This document shows positions 50,650-61,200 of a stretch of DNA of 64,000 nt, piece after piece. Origin of the DNA: Robiginitomaculum sp. GTDB taxonomy: Bacteria; Pseudomonadota; Alphaproteobacteria; Caulobacterales; Maricaulaceae. Made by a program: the position numbers and the translations under genes. The stretch spans positions 1 to 64,000 of the forward strand of contig JAJFFN010000011.1 in NCBI GenBank assembly GCA_021776635.1, in the 5' to 3' direction. Position 1 is the stretch's first letter; every line of letters starts with the position of its first letter. Under the pieces are notes generated by a model. That model saw only the letters and a program-made list of their open reading frames with translations. It searched no databases and had not been told where the DNA came from.

Positions 50650-51312
50650 TTACAGGCGAAAAGGTTTGTAAAAAGACTCCTTAGCGGCGTGTAATAATTC
50701 CCTATCTCCACGAGAATCACCGTAGGCTTCCAGCAAAACATAGGGTGTTTGTGCCATTTCTGCCGCGATTTTAATTATTTTCCCGTCTCCCCAACAATTC
50801 GGCCCCAAAATTTCTCCAGTTAAAACACCGTTTATTGTTTGAAGGTTAGTTGCAATGACAGTGTCGATACCATTGTTTTTCGCCCAAATATCCAAATAGT
50901 GGTTTATTGAAGCTGAAACTATATACAGTTTGTTTGGCGCAGCGTTCTTCTTTTGAATGGTTTTTATCGCTTCGGGGCGAATCAAGGTCGGGATAATTTC
51001 GTTCGCAAACTGCTTGGCGCGGGCATTAAGCATATTTTCATCGGCATTTTTAAAAAATGCGCGCACTACATGCTCTTTAACTTTGTTTCGGTCAATGAGC
51101 TTAAGAGCATAAGCAATAAATATGGGCGTTAATCGAAATAGTTTCAAAAGCCACAGAGGTGTACCTGCCCAATATCTCAAAAACAAAGCAAATGTATCCT
51201 TCGTCGTAATTGTCCCATCAAAATCAAAGGCAATCATCTGTACGGGTTTTGCGGTAGATTTGTTTTGCGTTTGATTTGTCAAACTTGACTCCAATATAAC
51301 TTCTTTATTCAT
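50650..51312 (-). CDS. HAD-IB family phosphatase
   Basis: Haloacid-dehalogenase phosphatase of 220 residues related to phosphoserine phosphatase and CicA-type enzymes. The nucleophile motif FDFDGTITTKDTF is near residue 29, motif II (IVSAS) near 130 and motif III-IV (YGDSRGDRELL) near 198. The cap between motifs I and II is helical (LRYWAGTPLWLLKLFRLTP). The family removes phosphate from small molecules or lipid intermediates; the substrate is not determined. A non-hydrophobic N-terminal tail of 25 residues precedes the fold. It stands alone between the giant gene and putA. Confidence 0.88.
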   Translation of the reverse strand: MNKEVILESSLTNQTQNKSTAKPVQMIAFDFDGTITTKDTFALFLRYWAGTPLWLLKLFRLTPIFIAYALKLIDRNKVKEHVVRAFFKNADENMLNARAKQFANEIIPTLIRPEAIKTIQKKNAAPNKLYIVSASINHYLDIWAKNNGIDTVIATNLQTINGVLTGEILGPNCWGDGKIIKIAAEMAQTPYVLLEAYGDSRGDRELLHAAKESFYKPFRL

Positions 51313-51402
51313 GTGCGACGATTTTTATGTGGGCGTAGGCAAATAATCAGTTAATAACATATAACGAATTGCAAACAAGTTAGTCAGTAGGAAGAATTGG
51401 AT

Positions 51403-54400
51403 ATGATCAACTGGGAAGCTCTGGATAATAATAAGTTTGCTGATGAAAACGCAATGGCGGCAAAGCTTATCGGTTTGACCCGCTTGCAGGGCTCTGAACA
51501 ATTACGCATCAATGATAATGCGGTTGCTCTGGTTATAAAAGCCCGCAAAATGTCGGCACAAAAAGGCATGATGGAGAGTTTTTTAGAAGAGTTTGGACTT
51601 TCCAACAAAGAAGGCCTGGCATTGATGTGTTTAGCCGAATCCTTATTGCGGGTGCCCGACGGAGAGACGGCCGACCGTTTAATTGCTGAGAAGATCAATT
51701 CCGGAGATTGGGGCGAGCATAAAGGACAATCCGATAGTTGGCTTGTCAATGCTTCGACTTGGGGTCTTATGCTGACGGGCTCGATTGTTAACGTTGATAA
51801 AACAATGCGCAACAATCCTACCAAATTTATGAAGTCTTTAACCCGCAAAGCAGGTGAGCCGGTTATCCGAGCAGCCATGATGCAAGCTATGCGCATTATG
51901 GGTGAACAATTTGTGGTTGGTGCCACCATAGAAGGCGCTATGGAAAAGGCGAAAACATTAGAACTGGATAATAGCCCTGCAATTTGTTCCTTTGACATGT
52001 TGGGTGAGGGCGCACGCACTTCTCATGATGCGGACCGTTATTTTAAAGCATATTGGGATGCTATAGTTGCTTTGGGTGAAACACAAAACTCAGATTTATC
52101 ACCCGAAAAAAAACACGGAATTTCAGTCAAGCTTTCTGCCCTGCATCCTAGGTATGAAGCCGTTAAAGAAGAGCGTCTTTGGACGGAATTATACCCAAAA
52201 ATCAAAGCCCTAGCCATAGAGGCGGCAAAAGCCAATATTAATTTTACCATTGATGCAGAAGAGGCAGACCGTTTAATTATATCTTTGAAGTTACTGGATA
52301 AATTAACCAACGAAGATGCTTTGGGTGATTGGACCGGCCTCGGCCTCGCTATACAAGCATACCAAAAACGGTGTGTTGAAGTTGTGGAATATTTGGCTGA
52401 TTTGGCGCGTAATTGTCGGGACGGTAAGGGTCGTCGTTTGATGGTAAGATTGGTCAAGGGCGCTTATTGGGATACCGAGATAAAACACAGTCAGGTAGAA
52501 GGCAATCCAGACTTTTCCGTTTGGACACGAAAGCCAACTACAGATTTGTCCTATTTGGCTTGTGCGCGCGGATTATTGGACGCTGGGCGTTGGATTTATT
52601 CGCAATTTGCTACTCACAATGCCAACACTGTTTCTGCCATTGAAGAAATGGCCTCTGGCGGACATCAATACGAGTTTCAAAGGTTGCACGGTATGGGTGA
52701 TGCGCTTTACGCAGCCGTTTACGATGGCCCTGATAAACCGCAACCTTGCCGCGTTTATGCCCCTGTTGGCGCCCATAAAGATTTGTTGCCTTATTTGGTA
52801 CGCAGATTGCTGGAAAATGGTGCCAATACATCTTTTGTACATTCATTTTTGGACGAGGGTGTACCTGCAGAAGAAGTGGCAAAATCACCATTTTCAGATG
52901 TTGCGCCTGTTCGCCACGATAAAATTCCGACCCCACCTGATTTATTCGGAGCAAACCGTAAAAATGCCCGAGGTATTGATTTAACCCAATCCCGATTACG
53001 AAAGGATTTGGAAAAGCGTACGGCGGGTTTAAGGAAAATTTCAGCTGGGCCAATTATCGCAGGTAAATCCCATACCAAAGGGGGGAAGCCAGTATATGCA
53101 CCGCAACATGGCACAATCATTGGTACCTGCCGTGCTTCAAGTGAGGATGACATTAGCAAGGCCTTTTTATTTGCGAAAGCGGCTTATCCTGATTGGGAAC
53201 AGCTCGGCGGCCCAAAACGTGCAGCTGTTTTATGTAAGATGGCAGATGCGCTGGAAAAAGAAACTGAATATTTCACGGCACTCATGGCACTGGAAGCCGG
53301 AAAATGTTTTCCTGACAGTGTATCGGAAGTCCGAGAGGCCGTGGATTTTCTACGATATTATGCTGGCGAGGCGAAACGCACATTTGGCACAGCTAAAAAA
53401 TTAACCGGTCCGTCAGGCGAAACCAATCACTTTACATTACGCGGGCGGGGCGTATTTGTCAGCATCAGTCCGTGGAATTTTCCACTGGCAATTTTCACAG
53501 GACAGATTGCGGCTGCATTGGCGGCAGGAAACACGGTCTTGGCGAAGCCAGCTGAACAGACATCAATCATCGGTTATTCTGCTGTGAAATTATTCCAAAA
53601 AGCAGGCTTGCCAAAGGAAGTATTACATTTTCTGCCTGGGGCTGGATCGAAAGTTGGCGCTGCATTGACGGCACACCGAGATGTTGCGGGCGTCTGTTTC
53701 ACAGGCTCAACCGAAGTCGCCAAAACTATCAACCGGGCATTGGCTGTCAAAGACGGTCCCATACCCGTGTTGATTGCAGAAACGGGTGGGCTGAACGGTA
53801 TGTTTGTGGATACCAGCGCATTGAAAGAACAAGTGGTTGATGATGTCATCGCATCAGCATTTAATGCAGCTGGGCAAAGATGTTCGGCTTTACGTCTCTT
53901 GTTTTTACCTGAAGAAACGGCTGAGAGTATTATTGAATGTCTTATAGGTGCCATGGACGAATTACAGGTCGGCGATCCGGCTTTATCAACCACAGATATT
54001 GGGCCCGTTATTGACGAAGATGCCCGCGCTGGCCTGGTTGCACACATAGAGCGTATGAAACACGAAGAAAAAATCCTGCATATCTGTAGCTTCTCAAAGC
54101 AAGGATCATTCGTGCCTCCGACATTGGTAGAAATAAGTTCATTAGATGCACTTACCAAAGAAGAGTTTGGCCCTATTTTACATGTGTTGCGATATCGCCA
54201 AAAAGATTTGTTGAAATTGGCTACGAAATTTGCAGACAAAGGTTACGGCCTGACGCTCGGTGTACATTCACGTATTGATAGCTTCGCAGAAAAAATCGCA
54301 GATATTATTCCGGCAGGGAACCTTTATGTAAACCGCAATATAATCGGCGCAGTCGTCGGCGTGCAACCTTTTGGCGGTGTTGGGCTTTCTGGCACAGGTC

Positions 54401-54507
54401 CCAAAGCTGGTGGCCCGCATTATCTTCCAAGATTTGCATCCGAACGAACTGTAACGGTCAATATCTCAGCTCAAGGCGGCGATCCGGCACTTCTTAATTT
54501 GGATTAA
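51403..54507 (+). CDS. putA: Bifunctional proline dehydrogenase / L-glutamate gamma-semialdehyde dehydrogenase
   Basis: Oxidises proline to glutamate in two steps, the first FAD-linked at the membrane. The 1034 residues have a PRODH barrel (about 80-470: DMLGEGARTSHDADRYF, MVRLVKGAYWDTEIK, FATHNANTVSAI) and an aldehyde-dehydrogenase half (about 520-1000: SPWNFPLAIFTGQIAAALAAGNTVLAKPAEQT, ETGGLNGMF, AFNAAGQRCSALRLL). There is no N-terminal ribbon-helix-helix, so it is the non-DNA-binding type and cannot repress itself. AGGAAG lies eight bases before ATG 51403; a TTG two codons earlier is less likely. Proline synthesis genes proBA lie elsewhere in the window. Confidence 0.97.
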   Translation: MINWEALDNNKFADENAMAAKLIGLTRLQGSEQLRINDNAVALVIKARKMSAQKGMMESFLEEFGLSNKEGLALMCLAESLLRVPDGETADRLIAEKINSGDWGEHKGQSDSWLVNASTWGLMLTGSIVNVDKTMRNNPTKFMKSLTRKAGEPVIRAAMMQAMRIMGEQFVVGATIEGAMEKAKTLELDNSPAICSFDMLGEGARTSHDADRYFKAYWDAIVALGETQNSDLSPEKKHGISVKLSALHPRYEAVKEERLWTELYPKIKALAIEAAKANINFTIDAEEADRLIISLKLLDKLTNEDALGDWTGLGLAIQAYQKRCVEVVEYLADLARNCRDGKGRRLMVRLVKGAYWDTEIKHSQVEGNPDFSVWTRKPTTDLSYLACARGLLDAGRWIYSQFATHNANTVSAIEEMASGGHQYEFQRLHGMGDALYAAVYDGPDKPQPCRVYAPVGAHKDLLPYLVRRLLENGANTSFVHSFLDEGVPAEEVAKSPFSDVAPVRHDKIPTPPDLFGANRKNARGIDLTQSRLRKDLEKRTAGLRKISAGPIIAGKSHTKGGKPVYAPQHGTIIGTCRASSEDDISKAFLFAKAAYPDWEQLGGPKRAAVLCKMADALEKETEYFTALMALEAGKCFPDSVSEVREAVDFLRYYAGEAKRTFGTAKKLTGPSGETNHFTLRGRGVFVSISPWNFPLAIFTGQIAAALAAGNTVLAKPAEQTSIIGYSAVKLFQKAGLPKEVLHFLPGAGSKVGAALTAHRDVAGVCFTGSTEVAKTINRALAVKDGPIPVLIAETGGLNGMFVDTSALKEQVVDDVIASAFNAAGQRCSALRLLFLPEETAESIIECLIGAMDELQVGDPALSTTDIGPVIDEDARAGLVAHIERMKHEEKILHICSFSKQGSFVPPTLVEISSLDALTKEEFGPILHVLRYRQKDLLKLATKFADKGYGLTLGVHSRIDSFAEKIADIIPAGNLYVNRNIIGAVVGVQPFGGVGLSGTGPKAGGPHYLPRFASERTVTVNISAQGGDPALLNLD

Positions 54508-55202
54508 TCTTGGGCTGCTTTCTTGGCCTTGATATTGTTGGTTTTGATTATTTTGTAGCCAACATAAATCAACACCAAACCTAGAAACTCGGTTACAAAC
54601 AGAACATTTACATGTCCCATACGCGTAAATGCTCCGCCAATTGCTGGTAATAAACCGCCAATAGCGATGAAGATATTGCCCTTGAAGCGGGCTTGGTGAT
54701 CGGCTTTGGCATAATAGCGAAGAGCAGAATAAATCGCACCGCCGATTAGAAAAATTGCCGCATATATATTGATCGGCATTGAGAATAACCTGACCCATTG
54801 CCATGCAAACACTTTACCGGTTAATTTGCCCGCAAAATCTGTTGGCAGCGCAATCGGAGACATCAAAACACAGAGTGAAGCGATGACAATTACGCTGGTA
54901 AATAAAATAGTTGTGGCATTGGCAAATTTGCGGTTCATCAGTAAATATACCGAACCTTGCGCTAAAGGATAACCACCGAGCAATGCCCCGACGATATACC
55001 ACAACCGTGTGTTCAGCGCGCTCCAGCCAAATAAAGCATTGATGCTTTCGCTTAGTGTACCAAGACCAAAAGCGACCACTCCGATTGACCACCAGAGCAA
55101 ATAATTTGTTTTGCTATACCTGTAATGGGCAATAATTTCACGGGCGAAAAAAATGGAAAACAAGGTGGTAATGATCGGAATGTATTCAACATAATGGGAC
55201 AT
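54504..55202 (-). CDS. Unknown seven-helix membrane protein
   Basis: Inner-membrane protein of 232 residues with about seven hydrophobic helices (near residues 7-22, 35-55, 67-85, 95-115, 135-157, 175-190 and 200-218) and a Lys-rich C-terminus. I do not recognise the family. The layout is similar to small sensor- or cytochrome-type seven-helix proteins, but no heme or retinal Lys motif stands out. It converges with putA, overlapping by four bases at the 3' ends. A weak GTGAC-GTCAC inverted repeat lies at 55284-55298, about 85 bases upstream of its start. Confidence 0.7.
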   Translation of the reverse strand: MSHYVEYIPIITTLFSIFFAREIIAHYRYSKTNYLLWWSIGVVAFGLGTLSESINALFGWSALNTRLWYIVGALLGGYPLAQGSVYLLMNRKFANATTILFTSVIVIASLCVLMSPIALPTDFAGKLTGKVFAWQWVRLFSMPINIYAAIFLIGGAIYSALRYYAKADHQARFKGNIFIAIGGLLPAIGGAFTRMGHVNVLFVTEFLGLVLIYVGYKIIKTNNIKAKKAAQD

Positions 55203-55283
55203 TTTTGTAATCTTTATTCTTAATTTATGTAGGTATAATTGAACGCTAAAAACGCCTCTTAAAGAAATTTAGTGGAGTGTCTA

Positions 55284-55298
55284 GTGACAATATGTCAC
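55284..55298. promoter_or_regulatory. Inverted repeat, possible CRP/FNR-type operator
   Basis: GTGAC and GTCAC arms with five bases between; the reverse strand reads TTGTGACATATTGTCAC, similar to a CRP-family half-site pair but with non-standard spacing. It lies between ettA and the seven-helix protein gene. A chance match is possible. Confidence 0.2.
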
Positions 55299-55325
55299 AA
55301 TATTGAGAGGTTGTTCTTCACTTGT

Positions 55326-56984
55326 TTAGCGCTCAAATTTCATGAATTTTAATTTCCTAGGAATGTCTGCGTCATCACCAAGCCTACGCTTTTTGTCTTC
55401 AATGTAATCCGAAAAACCACCTTCGAACCATTCGACATGACTATTGCCCTCAAAGGCAAGCATATGGGTGCAAATCCGATCGAGAAAGAATCGATCATGG
55501 GATATGATTACGGCGCAACCAGCGAAATGTTCAAGTGCATCTTCAAGTGCAGATAGGGTTTCCATATCCAGATCATTTGTTGGTTCATCAAGCAGCAGTA
55601 AATTTGAAGGCTTGGTCAACATCTTAGCTAAGTGAACACGGTTGCGCTCACCGCCCGATAGTTTACCGACATTTTTCTGCTGGTCGGTTCCTTTGAAGTT
55701 AAATGCGCCTACATAGGCACGGCTGTTCATTTCGCGTTGTCCGAGATCAAGCACATCAACGCCGCCGGTAATCTCCTCCCAAACATTATGAGACGCATCA
55801 AGGGCATCACGGCTTTGATCCACATAACCCAGTTTAACAGTTTCACCGACCTTGAAAGTGCCTGCATTGGGCTGTTCTACTCCCGTTATCATTTTAAACA
55901 ATGTGGTTTTACCTGCACCGTTCGGACCAATTACACCAACAATACCGCCAGGTGGTAAGCGAAATGTCAAATCCTTGATGAGTAATTTTTCTTCAAAACC
56001 TTTAGTAACATTATCGGCTTCGACCACTACATTACCGAGCCGAGGTCCAAGCGGGATGCGGATTTCTGCAGTCGTAACTTTTTCGGCCTCGGCACTGTCA
56101 CGCAGCTTTTCAAAGGCTGAAATACGGGCTTTTGACTTGGCTTGACGCGCTTTAGGGTTGGAGCGTATCCAGTCCAGTTCACGTTTAAGCGCACGTTCTT
56201 TGGCATCGCCCTCACGGCCTTCTTGCTGCATGCGCTGGTGCTTGGCGGCAGCCCAAGAGGAATAATTGCCTTCATGAGGATGGCCTTGCCCGCGGTCGAT
56301 TTCCAAAGTCCAGGAGGTGATATTGTCGAGGAAATATCTATCATGGGTGATGAGGATAATCGCGCCTTTATAATTTTTTAGATAATTCTCAAGCCAGGCC
56401 ACAGTCTCTGCATCCAAATGGTTGGTCGGTTCGTCCATCAAAAGCATGTCTGGTTTGGAGAGCAAGAGTTGGCAAATTGCGACCCGACGTGTTTCCCCGC
56501 CAGACAGATTTTCAATCGCCCAGTCTTTGGGGGGACAGCCAAGGGCTTGCATAGCCATTTCGATCTTGCTGTCTATGTCCCAGGCATCACGGTTCTCTAC
56601 TTTTTCTTGGAGCGCGGTCATTTCTTCCATCAGGGCATCAGTATATTCTTCGGCCATTTTCATGGCGACGGCATTATATTCGTCGAAGATAATTTTGTCT
56701 TCACAGCCTGAAATGACATTGCCCCAAACGTCTTTGCTATCGTCGAGACGTGGTTCCTGGGGTAAGTAGCCAATTTTGGTGCCCTCTGCAGCCCAGTGCT
56801 CGCCTGTCACATCTTGGTCAACGCCTGCCATGATTTTCAGCAAGGTTGATTTACCAGAACCGTTGATGCCAACCATACCGATTTTTGCGTCTGGGTAAAA
56901 CGACAAATGAATATTGTCGAGAATGGTTTTATTACCAAATTTCTTGGACAAACCCTGCATATGATAAATAAACTGTCGTGCCAC
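55326..56984 (-). CDS. ettA: Energy-dependent translational throttle protein EttA (ABC-F)
   Basis: ABC-F ATPase that binds the ribosomal E site and gates the first elongation step by the ATP/ADP ratio. The 552 residues have two ABC domains: GINGSGKST near residue 41 and GPNGAGKTT near 351, each with an LSGGE signature (ENLSGGETRRV, GKLSGGERNRV) and DEPTNHLD or DEPTNDLD. The arm insertion in the first domain and the PtIM linker (about 245-320) are typical of EttA. There are no transmembrane segments. Monocistronic. Confidence 0.96.
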   Translation of the reverse strand: MARQFIYHMQGLSKKFGNKTILDNIHLSFYPDAKIGMVGINGSGKSTLLKIMAGVDQDVTGEHWAAEGTKIGYLPQEPRLDDSKDVWGNVISGCEDKIIFDEYNAVAMKMAEEYTDALMEEMTALQEKVENRDAWDIDSKIEMAMQALGCPPKDWAIENLSGGETRRVAICQLLLSKPDMLLMDEPTNHLDAETVAWLENYLKNYKGAIILITHDRYFLDNITSWTLEIDRGQGHPHEGNYSSWAAAKHQRMQQEGREGDAKERALKRELDWIRSNPKARQAKSKARISAFEKLRDSAEAEKVTTAEIRIPLGPRLGNVVVEADNVTKGFEEKLLIKDLTFRLPPGGIVGVIGPNGAGKTTLFKMITGVEQPNAGTFKVGETVKLGYVDQSRDALDASHNVWEEITGGVDVLDLGQREMNSRAYVGAFNFKGTDQQKNVGKLSGGERNRVHLAKMLTKPSNLLLLDEPTNDLDMETLSALEDALEHFAGCAVIISHDRFFLDRICTHMLAFEGNSHVEWFEGGFSDYIEDKKRRLGDDADIPRKLKFMKFER

Positions 56985-57290
56985 GTGCGGCTCCTGTAAC
57001 TATATTGAATTTTGGCGACTATATGGCGCGGGGCAGGGTGTATTGCAAGGGCGAAAGCTATGTCAGATTTTGTATATTAATGGGCTTTATTTTAATGCAA
57101 ATAGAATGACTAAATCAATTTAGTCATTCCTGGGTCAATACTTTATTCGTCAGAAGAGGGAATTGCCAAGAGGGTGTATGTATATGTGATATGTGGGTGA
57201 ATGGTATGCGCGGAGTATTTGCTATGACATTGCCTTTTAGTTTTCCACATTCTATAACTTGACGAACCTGACTAAACATAAGGAAACCTC
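56985..57290. other. Divergent intergenic region between ettA and the dienelactone hydrolase
   Basis: About 300 bases without an open frame. It holds the long inverted repeat at 57104-57129 and should contain the promoters of both flanking genes. No clear -35/-10 pair could be placed. Confidence 0.5.
57104..57129. promoter_or_regulatory. Perfect 11-bp inverted repeat, candidate operator
   Basis: GAATGACTAAA, four-base spacer TCAA, TTTAGTCATTC. It lies in the divergent gap about 120 bases upstream of ettA and 160 bases upstream of the hydrolase. No T-run follows on either strand, so an operator or cruciform is likelier than a terminator. Confidence 0.45.
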
Positions 57291-58010
57291 ATGAACATCA
57301 CCACCAAGCCTTTTGAATATACAGACGGTAAGCAGACCTGCGTTGGTTATCTTGCTTGGGACGAGACATATGCCGATCCTAAGCCTTGCGTATTAATCGG
57401 TCATGCGTGGGGGGGACGCAATGGGTTTGCCGAGAGCAAAGCCGTGCAGATGGCGGCGCAAGGTTATGTCGGTTTTGCTATTGATGTTTACGGAGACGGT
57501 CAGCAGGGAGGTAACCCGAGCGAGAACGAAGCTTTGATGATGCCGTTTGTGAATGACCGCAAAATGCTGCTAAAACGTCTGAAGGCTGCTTATACAGCCG
57601 CGCAAACCCTAGAGCAAGTTGACACAGATAATATCGCCATGATGGGCTTTTGTTTTGGCGGTTTATGTGCGCTCGATTTGGCGCGCTCTGGCGTAGATAT
57701 AAAAGCCGCTATCAGCTTCCACGGCTTGTTTAGTCCAAATGGACTGCCTGCCAAAAAGATAAAAGCCAGCGTTTTGGCGTTGCACGGTTGGGACGATCCT
57801 ATGGTGCCGCCTGCTGCCGTTACAGCACTCGGAGAAGAACTGACCAAAGCTAAATGTGACTGGCAAATTCATGCTTACGGCGGCACAAAGCACGGCTTTA
57901 TGGTGCCAGAGGCCAATGACCCCAAAAATGGTATTCAATACAATGCCACAGCAGAAAAACGGGCCTGGGCTGTCACACTGGATCATCTGCGCGAAACATT
58001 TGGTGCGTAA
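57291..58010 (+). CDS. Dienelactone hydrolase family protein
   Basis: Alpha/beta hydrolase of 239 residues with a Cys nucleophile in MMGFCFGGLCALD near residue 111, the acid in HGWDDPMVPPAA near 166, and the His in AYGGTKHGFMVPE near 200. This triad is diagnostic of dienelactone hydrolases, which open lactone rings in aromatic degradation. In genomes without such a pathway the physiological substrate is unknown, and no catabolic genes surround it. AAGGA lies upstream of the ATG. It is cytoplasmic, with no signal peptide. Confidence 0.92.
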   Translation: MNITTKPFEYTDGKQTCVGYLAWDETYADPKPCVLIGHAWGGRNGFAESKAVQMAAQGYVGFAIDVYGDGQQGGNPSENEALMMPFVNDRKMLLKRLKAAYTAAQTLEQVDTDNIAMMGFCFGGLCALDLARSGVDIKAAISFHGLFSPNGLPAKKIKASVLALHGWDDPMVPPAAVTALGEELTKAKCDWQIHAYGGTKHGFMVPEANDPKNGIQYNATAEKRAWAVTLDHLRETFGA

Positions 58011-58132
58011 GGTTTTTCGCTCGTTTTAAAGGGCTATATTCCAACGACATAAGCTTATTGCGAATTTTCCCTTGACGTTCTCGTTAAATTCTGTAAAAGA
58101 ACAAACAGGGAACATTAAATTGGGAGTTTAAT

Positions 58133-58225
58133 ATGAAACAGATTGTTATGGACATTAGCAGTGGTATGGTGCTTGGTGTTGCAGTGATTATGATGAGCGT
58201 CTGGATGATGGTTTTGGGTGGTTAA
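58133..58225 (+). CDS. 30-residue single-helix membrane peptide upstream of dnaE
   Basis: ATG at 58133 follows GGGAG at a six-base spacing, and the frame ends with TAA at 58223. Residues 11-29 (GMVLGVAVIMMSVWMMVLG) form one very hydrophobic, Met-rich helix after a short polar start (MKQIVMDISS). It lies 20 bases upstream of the dnaE ATG, so the two may share a transcript. I do not recognise a family. The good ribosome-binding site and the coherent helix argue for a real small protein. Confidence 0.55.
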   Translation: MKQIVMDISSGMVLGVAVIMMSVWMMVLGG

Positions 58226-58245
58226 TTAGTAAATAAAGGGAAGTA

Positions 58246-61200
58246 ATGGCGGCTAAAAGTAAGAGAGGCGATCCAATATTTGTACCGCTACGCTGTCGCA
58301 CGCCTTATTCTTTGCTAGAAGGTGCACTCAAAATTGATGAATTAGCGGCGCGGTTACGCGAATGGCGTATTCCGGCAGCAGGGCTTACCGATACCAACAA
58401 TATCTGCGCGGCTCTGGAATATTCAGAAAAAATGGTTGGCGTAGGGATACAGCCTATTATTGGGTGCACGCTGAGTGTTTATCTTGGTGGAGATGAGAAT
58501 TCGCTTAATCAACATGGCGGCAAAGAGCTTGCGGGCACAATTGTGTTATTGGCACAAAATGAACAGGGTTATACTAACCTGTTAAAGCTGTCTTCTTCAG
58601 CGTTTTTAGATGTTGAAGCTACTGATTTGCCGCATGTAAATGTTACAAAATTACAAGAACTTAGTGACGGTTTAATCATGCTAACGGGTGGTAGTGATGG
58701 TTTCATCAACCGACTGATTTGCGCCGGACAAATGAAGCAAGCAAAAAACTGGCTACAAACCTTGTCTAACAGCTTTGAAGGCCGACTTTATATAGAATTA
58801 CAGCGTCATGATTTAGCAAGTGAGCAGCAAGCGGAACCTCATCTTCTTGATTTTGCATATGATATGGAATTGCCGCTTGTAGCGACCAATGAGCCTTATT
58901 TTCTCGATCCAGAGATGCACAAAGCCCATGATGCGTTACTTGCCATTGCCGAGGGTAGCTATGTGCTGGAACCAGATCGTCGACATGTTTCAAACCAACA
59001 TTATGTAAAAATGCCAGAAGCAATGGTTGAGTTGTTTAAGGATATACCAGAAGCCATTGAAAATACAATAGAAATAGCGAAAAGATGTGCATTTAGAAGC
59101 CCTATGCGCGAACCAATATTACCCGGTTTTGGGGATGGAAGCGAAACCGAAACGGATATTTTAGCACGTATGGCCCGCGAGGGTTTAGAGATGCGGCTAA
59201 AGCAAGTAGAGCCTGCAAAGCCGCGAAAAGAATATTTTGACCGTTTAGATTTTGAATTAGACGTAATTGCCAAAATGGGTTTCCCTGGTTATTTCCTTAT
59301 TGTTGCAGATTTTATTAAATGGTCCAAAGAGCAAGGTATTCCAGTTGGGCCCGGACGGGGTTCTGGTGCAGGTTCTGTGGTGGCATGGGCGTTGACCATA
59401 ACTGATTTGGATCCACTTCGTTACGGACTTCTTTTTGAGCGATTTTTAAATCCTGAGCGTATATCTATGCCCGATTTTGATATTGACTTTTGTCAAGAAA
59501 GGCGCGGTGAAGTTATTCGCTATGTTCAAGAGCGTTACGGTGAAGATCAAGTTGCCCACATTATCACATTCGGTACTTTACAAGCTCGTGCCGTGGTTCG
59601 AGATGTTGGGCGGGTTTTGCAAATGCCGCTTGGGCAAGTAGACAAATTGGCTAAACTAGTGCCTTCTAACCCTGCAAACCCAGTGAGTTTGGCCGAGGCC
59701 ATTAAAATCGAACCTGCGTTACAAAAAGAACGTGACAGCGAACCCGCAGTTCAAGAACTTTTGACTATGGCTTTGCAGCTTGAGGGTCTTTACCGCAATG
59801 CATCGACCCACGCGGCGGGCGTGGTTATTGGCGATAGGCCTTTGGCTGAATTGGTACCGTTATACCGCGATGCACGTTCTGAAATTCCGGCAACACAATT
59901 TACAATGAAATGGGTGGAAAAAGCCGGATTGGTGAAATTTGATTTTTTGGGCCTAAAAACACTGACGGTTATTGATCGGGCATTAAAATATCTCAAGCAA
60001 CAAGATATTGTTTTGGATTTAGATACGACTCCAGTGGACGATCCTGCAGCGTATAAGTTGTTGGAGCAGGGTCTCTCACAGGGTATTTTCCAGCTTGAGA
60101 GTACGGGAATGCGCGATACTTTACGTAAGATGGCGCCAAATTCTATAGAGGAATTAACCGCGATTATTTCTCTTTATCGGCCCGGTCCAATGCGTAATAT
60201 TCCTGAATATATTGAAAGAAAATTTGGCCGTTCGCCCATTTCCTATCCTCATGATAGCCTAGAGGACATACTTAAGGAAACCTACGGTATCATAATTTAC
60301 CAAGAACAGGTGATGCAAATTGCCCAGGTTTTATCAGGGTACTCGCTTGGGGAAGCGGATGTTTTGCGCCGTGCTATGGGTAAAAAAGACAAAGAGGTCA
60401 TGGCGCGCCAGGAATCCCGGTTTGTTGATGGTGCAGCAGAGAACGGCGTAAAAGGAGCATTGGCTCGACAAATCTTTGCATTGGTCAATGAATTTGCCGG
60501 TTACGGGTTTAACAAATCCCACGCTGCTGCATATGCCATGATTTCTTATCGGACGGCTTATCTTAAGGCGCATCATTCGGTTGAATCTTTAGCGGCTTCT
60601 ATGAGCTTGGATATCAGCAATGTTGATAAATTGTCGCTATTTGCAAGAGAAGCCAAGCAAATGGGCGTAAAAATCATGCCGCCTTGTGTGAATCGCAGTT
60701 TTGCTGACTTTGAGGTTGCAAATGGTAAAGTGCTGTATGCATTGGGTGCCATTAAAAACGTGGGCGTAGAGGCTATGCGGCACTTGGTAAATATACGCGA
60801 GGAAGGTGGTCCGTTTCTTGATGTGTTTGATTTTGCCCGCCGTGTTGATGCAAGAATTGTCAATAAACGTGCTTATGAAAATTTGGCAAAGGTCGGGGCA
60901 TTCGATTGTCTTGAACCAAACCGTGCTCGTACATTCAAGTCTGCAGCGGTGCTCTTGTCTATCGGTGCAAGGGCTGCGCAAGAGCGCAATTCGGCACAGG
61001 TTAATCTGTTTGGTGACGCCGAAGAAACAATGGCAGAACCAGACCTTCCGATTGTAGAAGCTTGGGATAATGTTGCGGCTTTGGAACAAGAATTAGCCGC
61101 GGCTGGTTATTATCTGAGTGGGCATCCGCTTGAGGAGCAGGCTGAGGCTCTTAAGCAAAGAAAATTTCTTCAAATCATGGACGCTGACGAGGCTTTTTTG

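Noticed and set aside
51384..52019. Minus-strand ORF of 211 residues
   Set aside because: It is fully antisense to the start of putA, whose protein is unmistakable.
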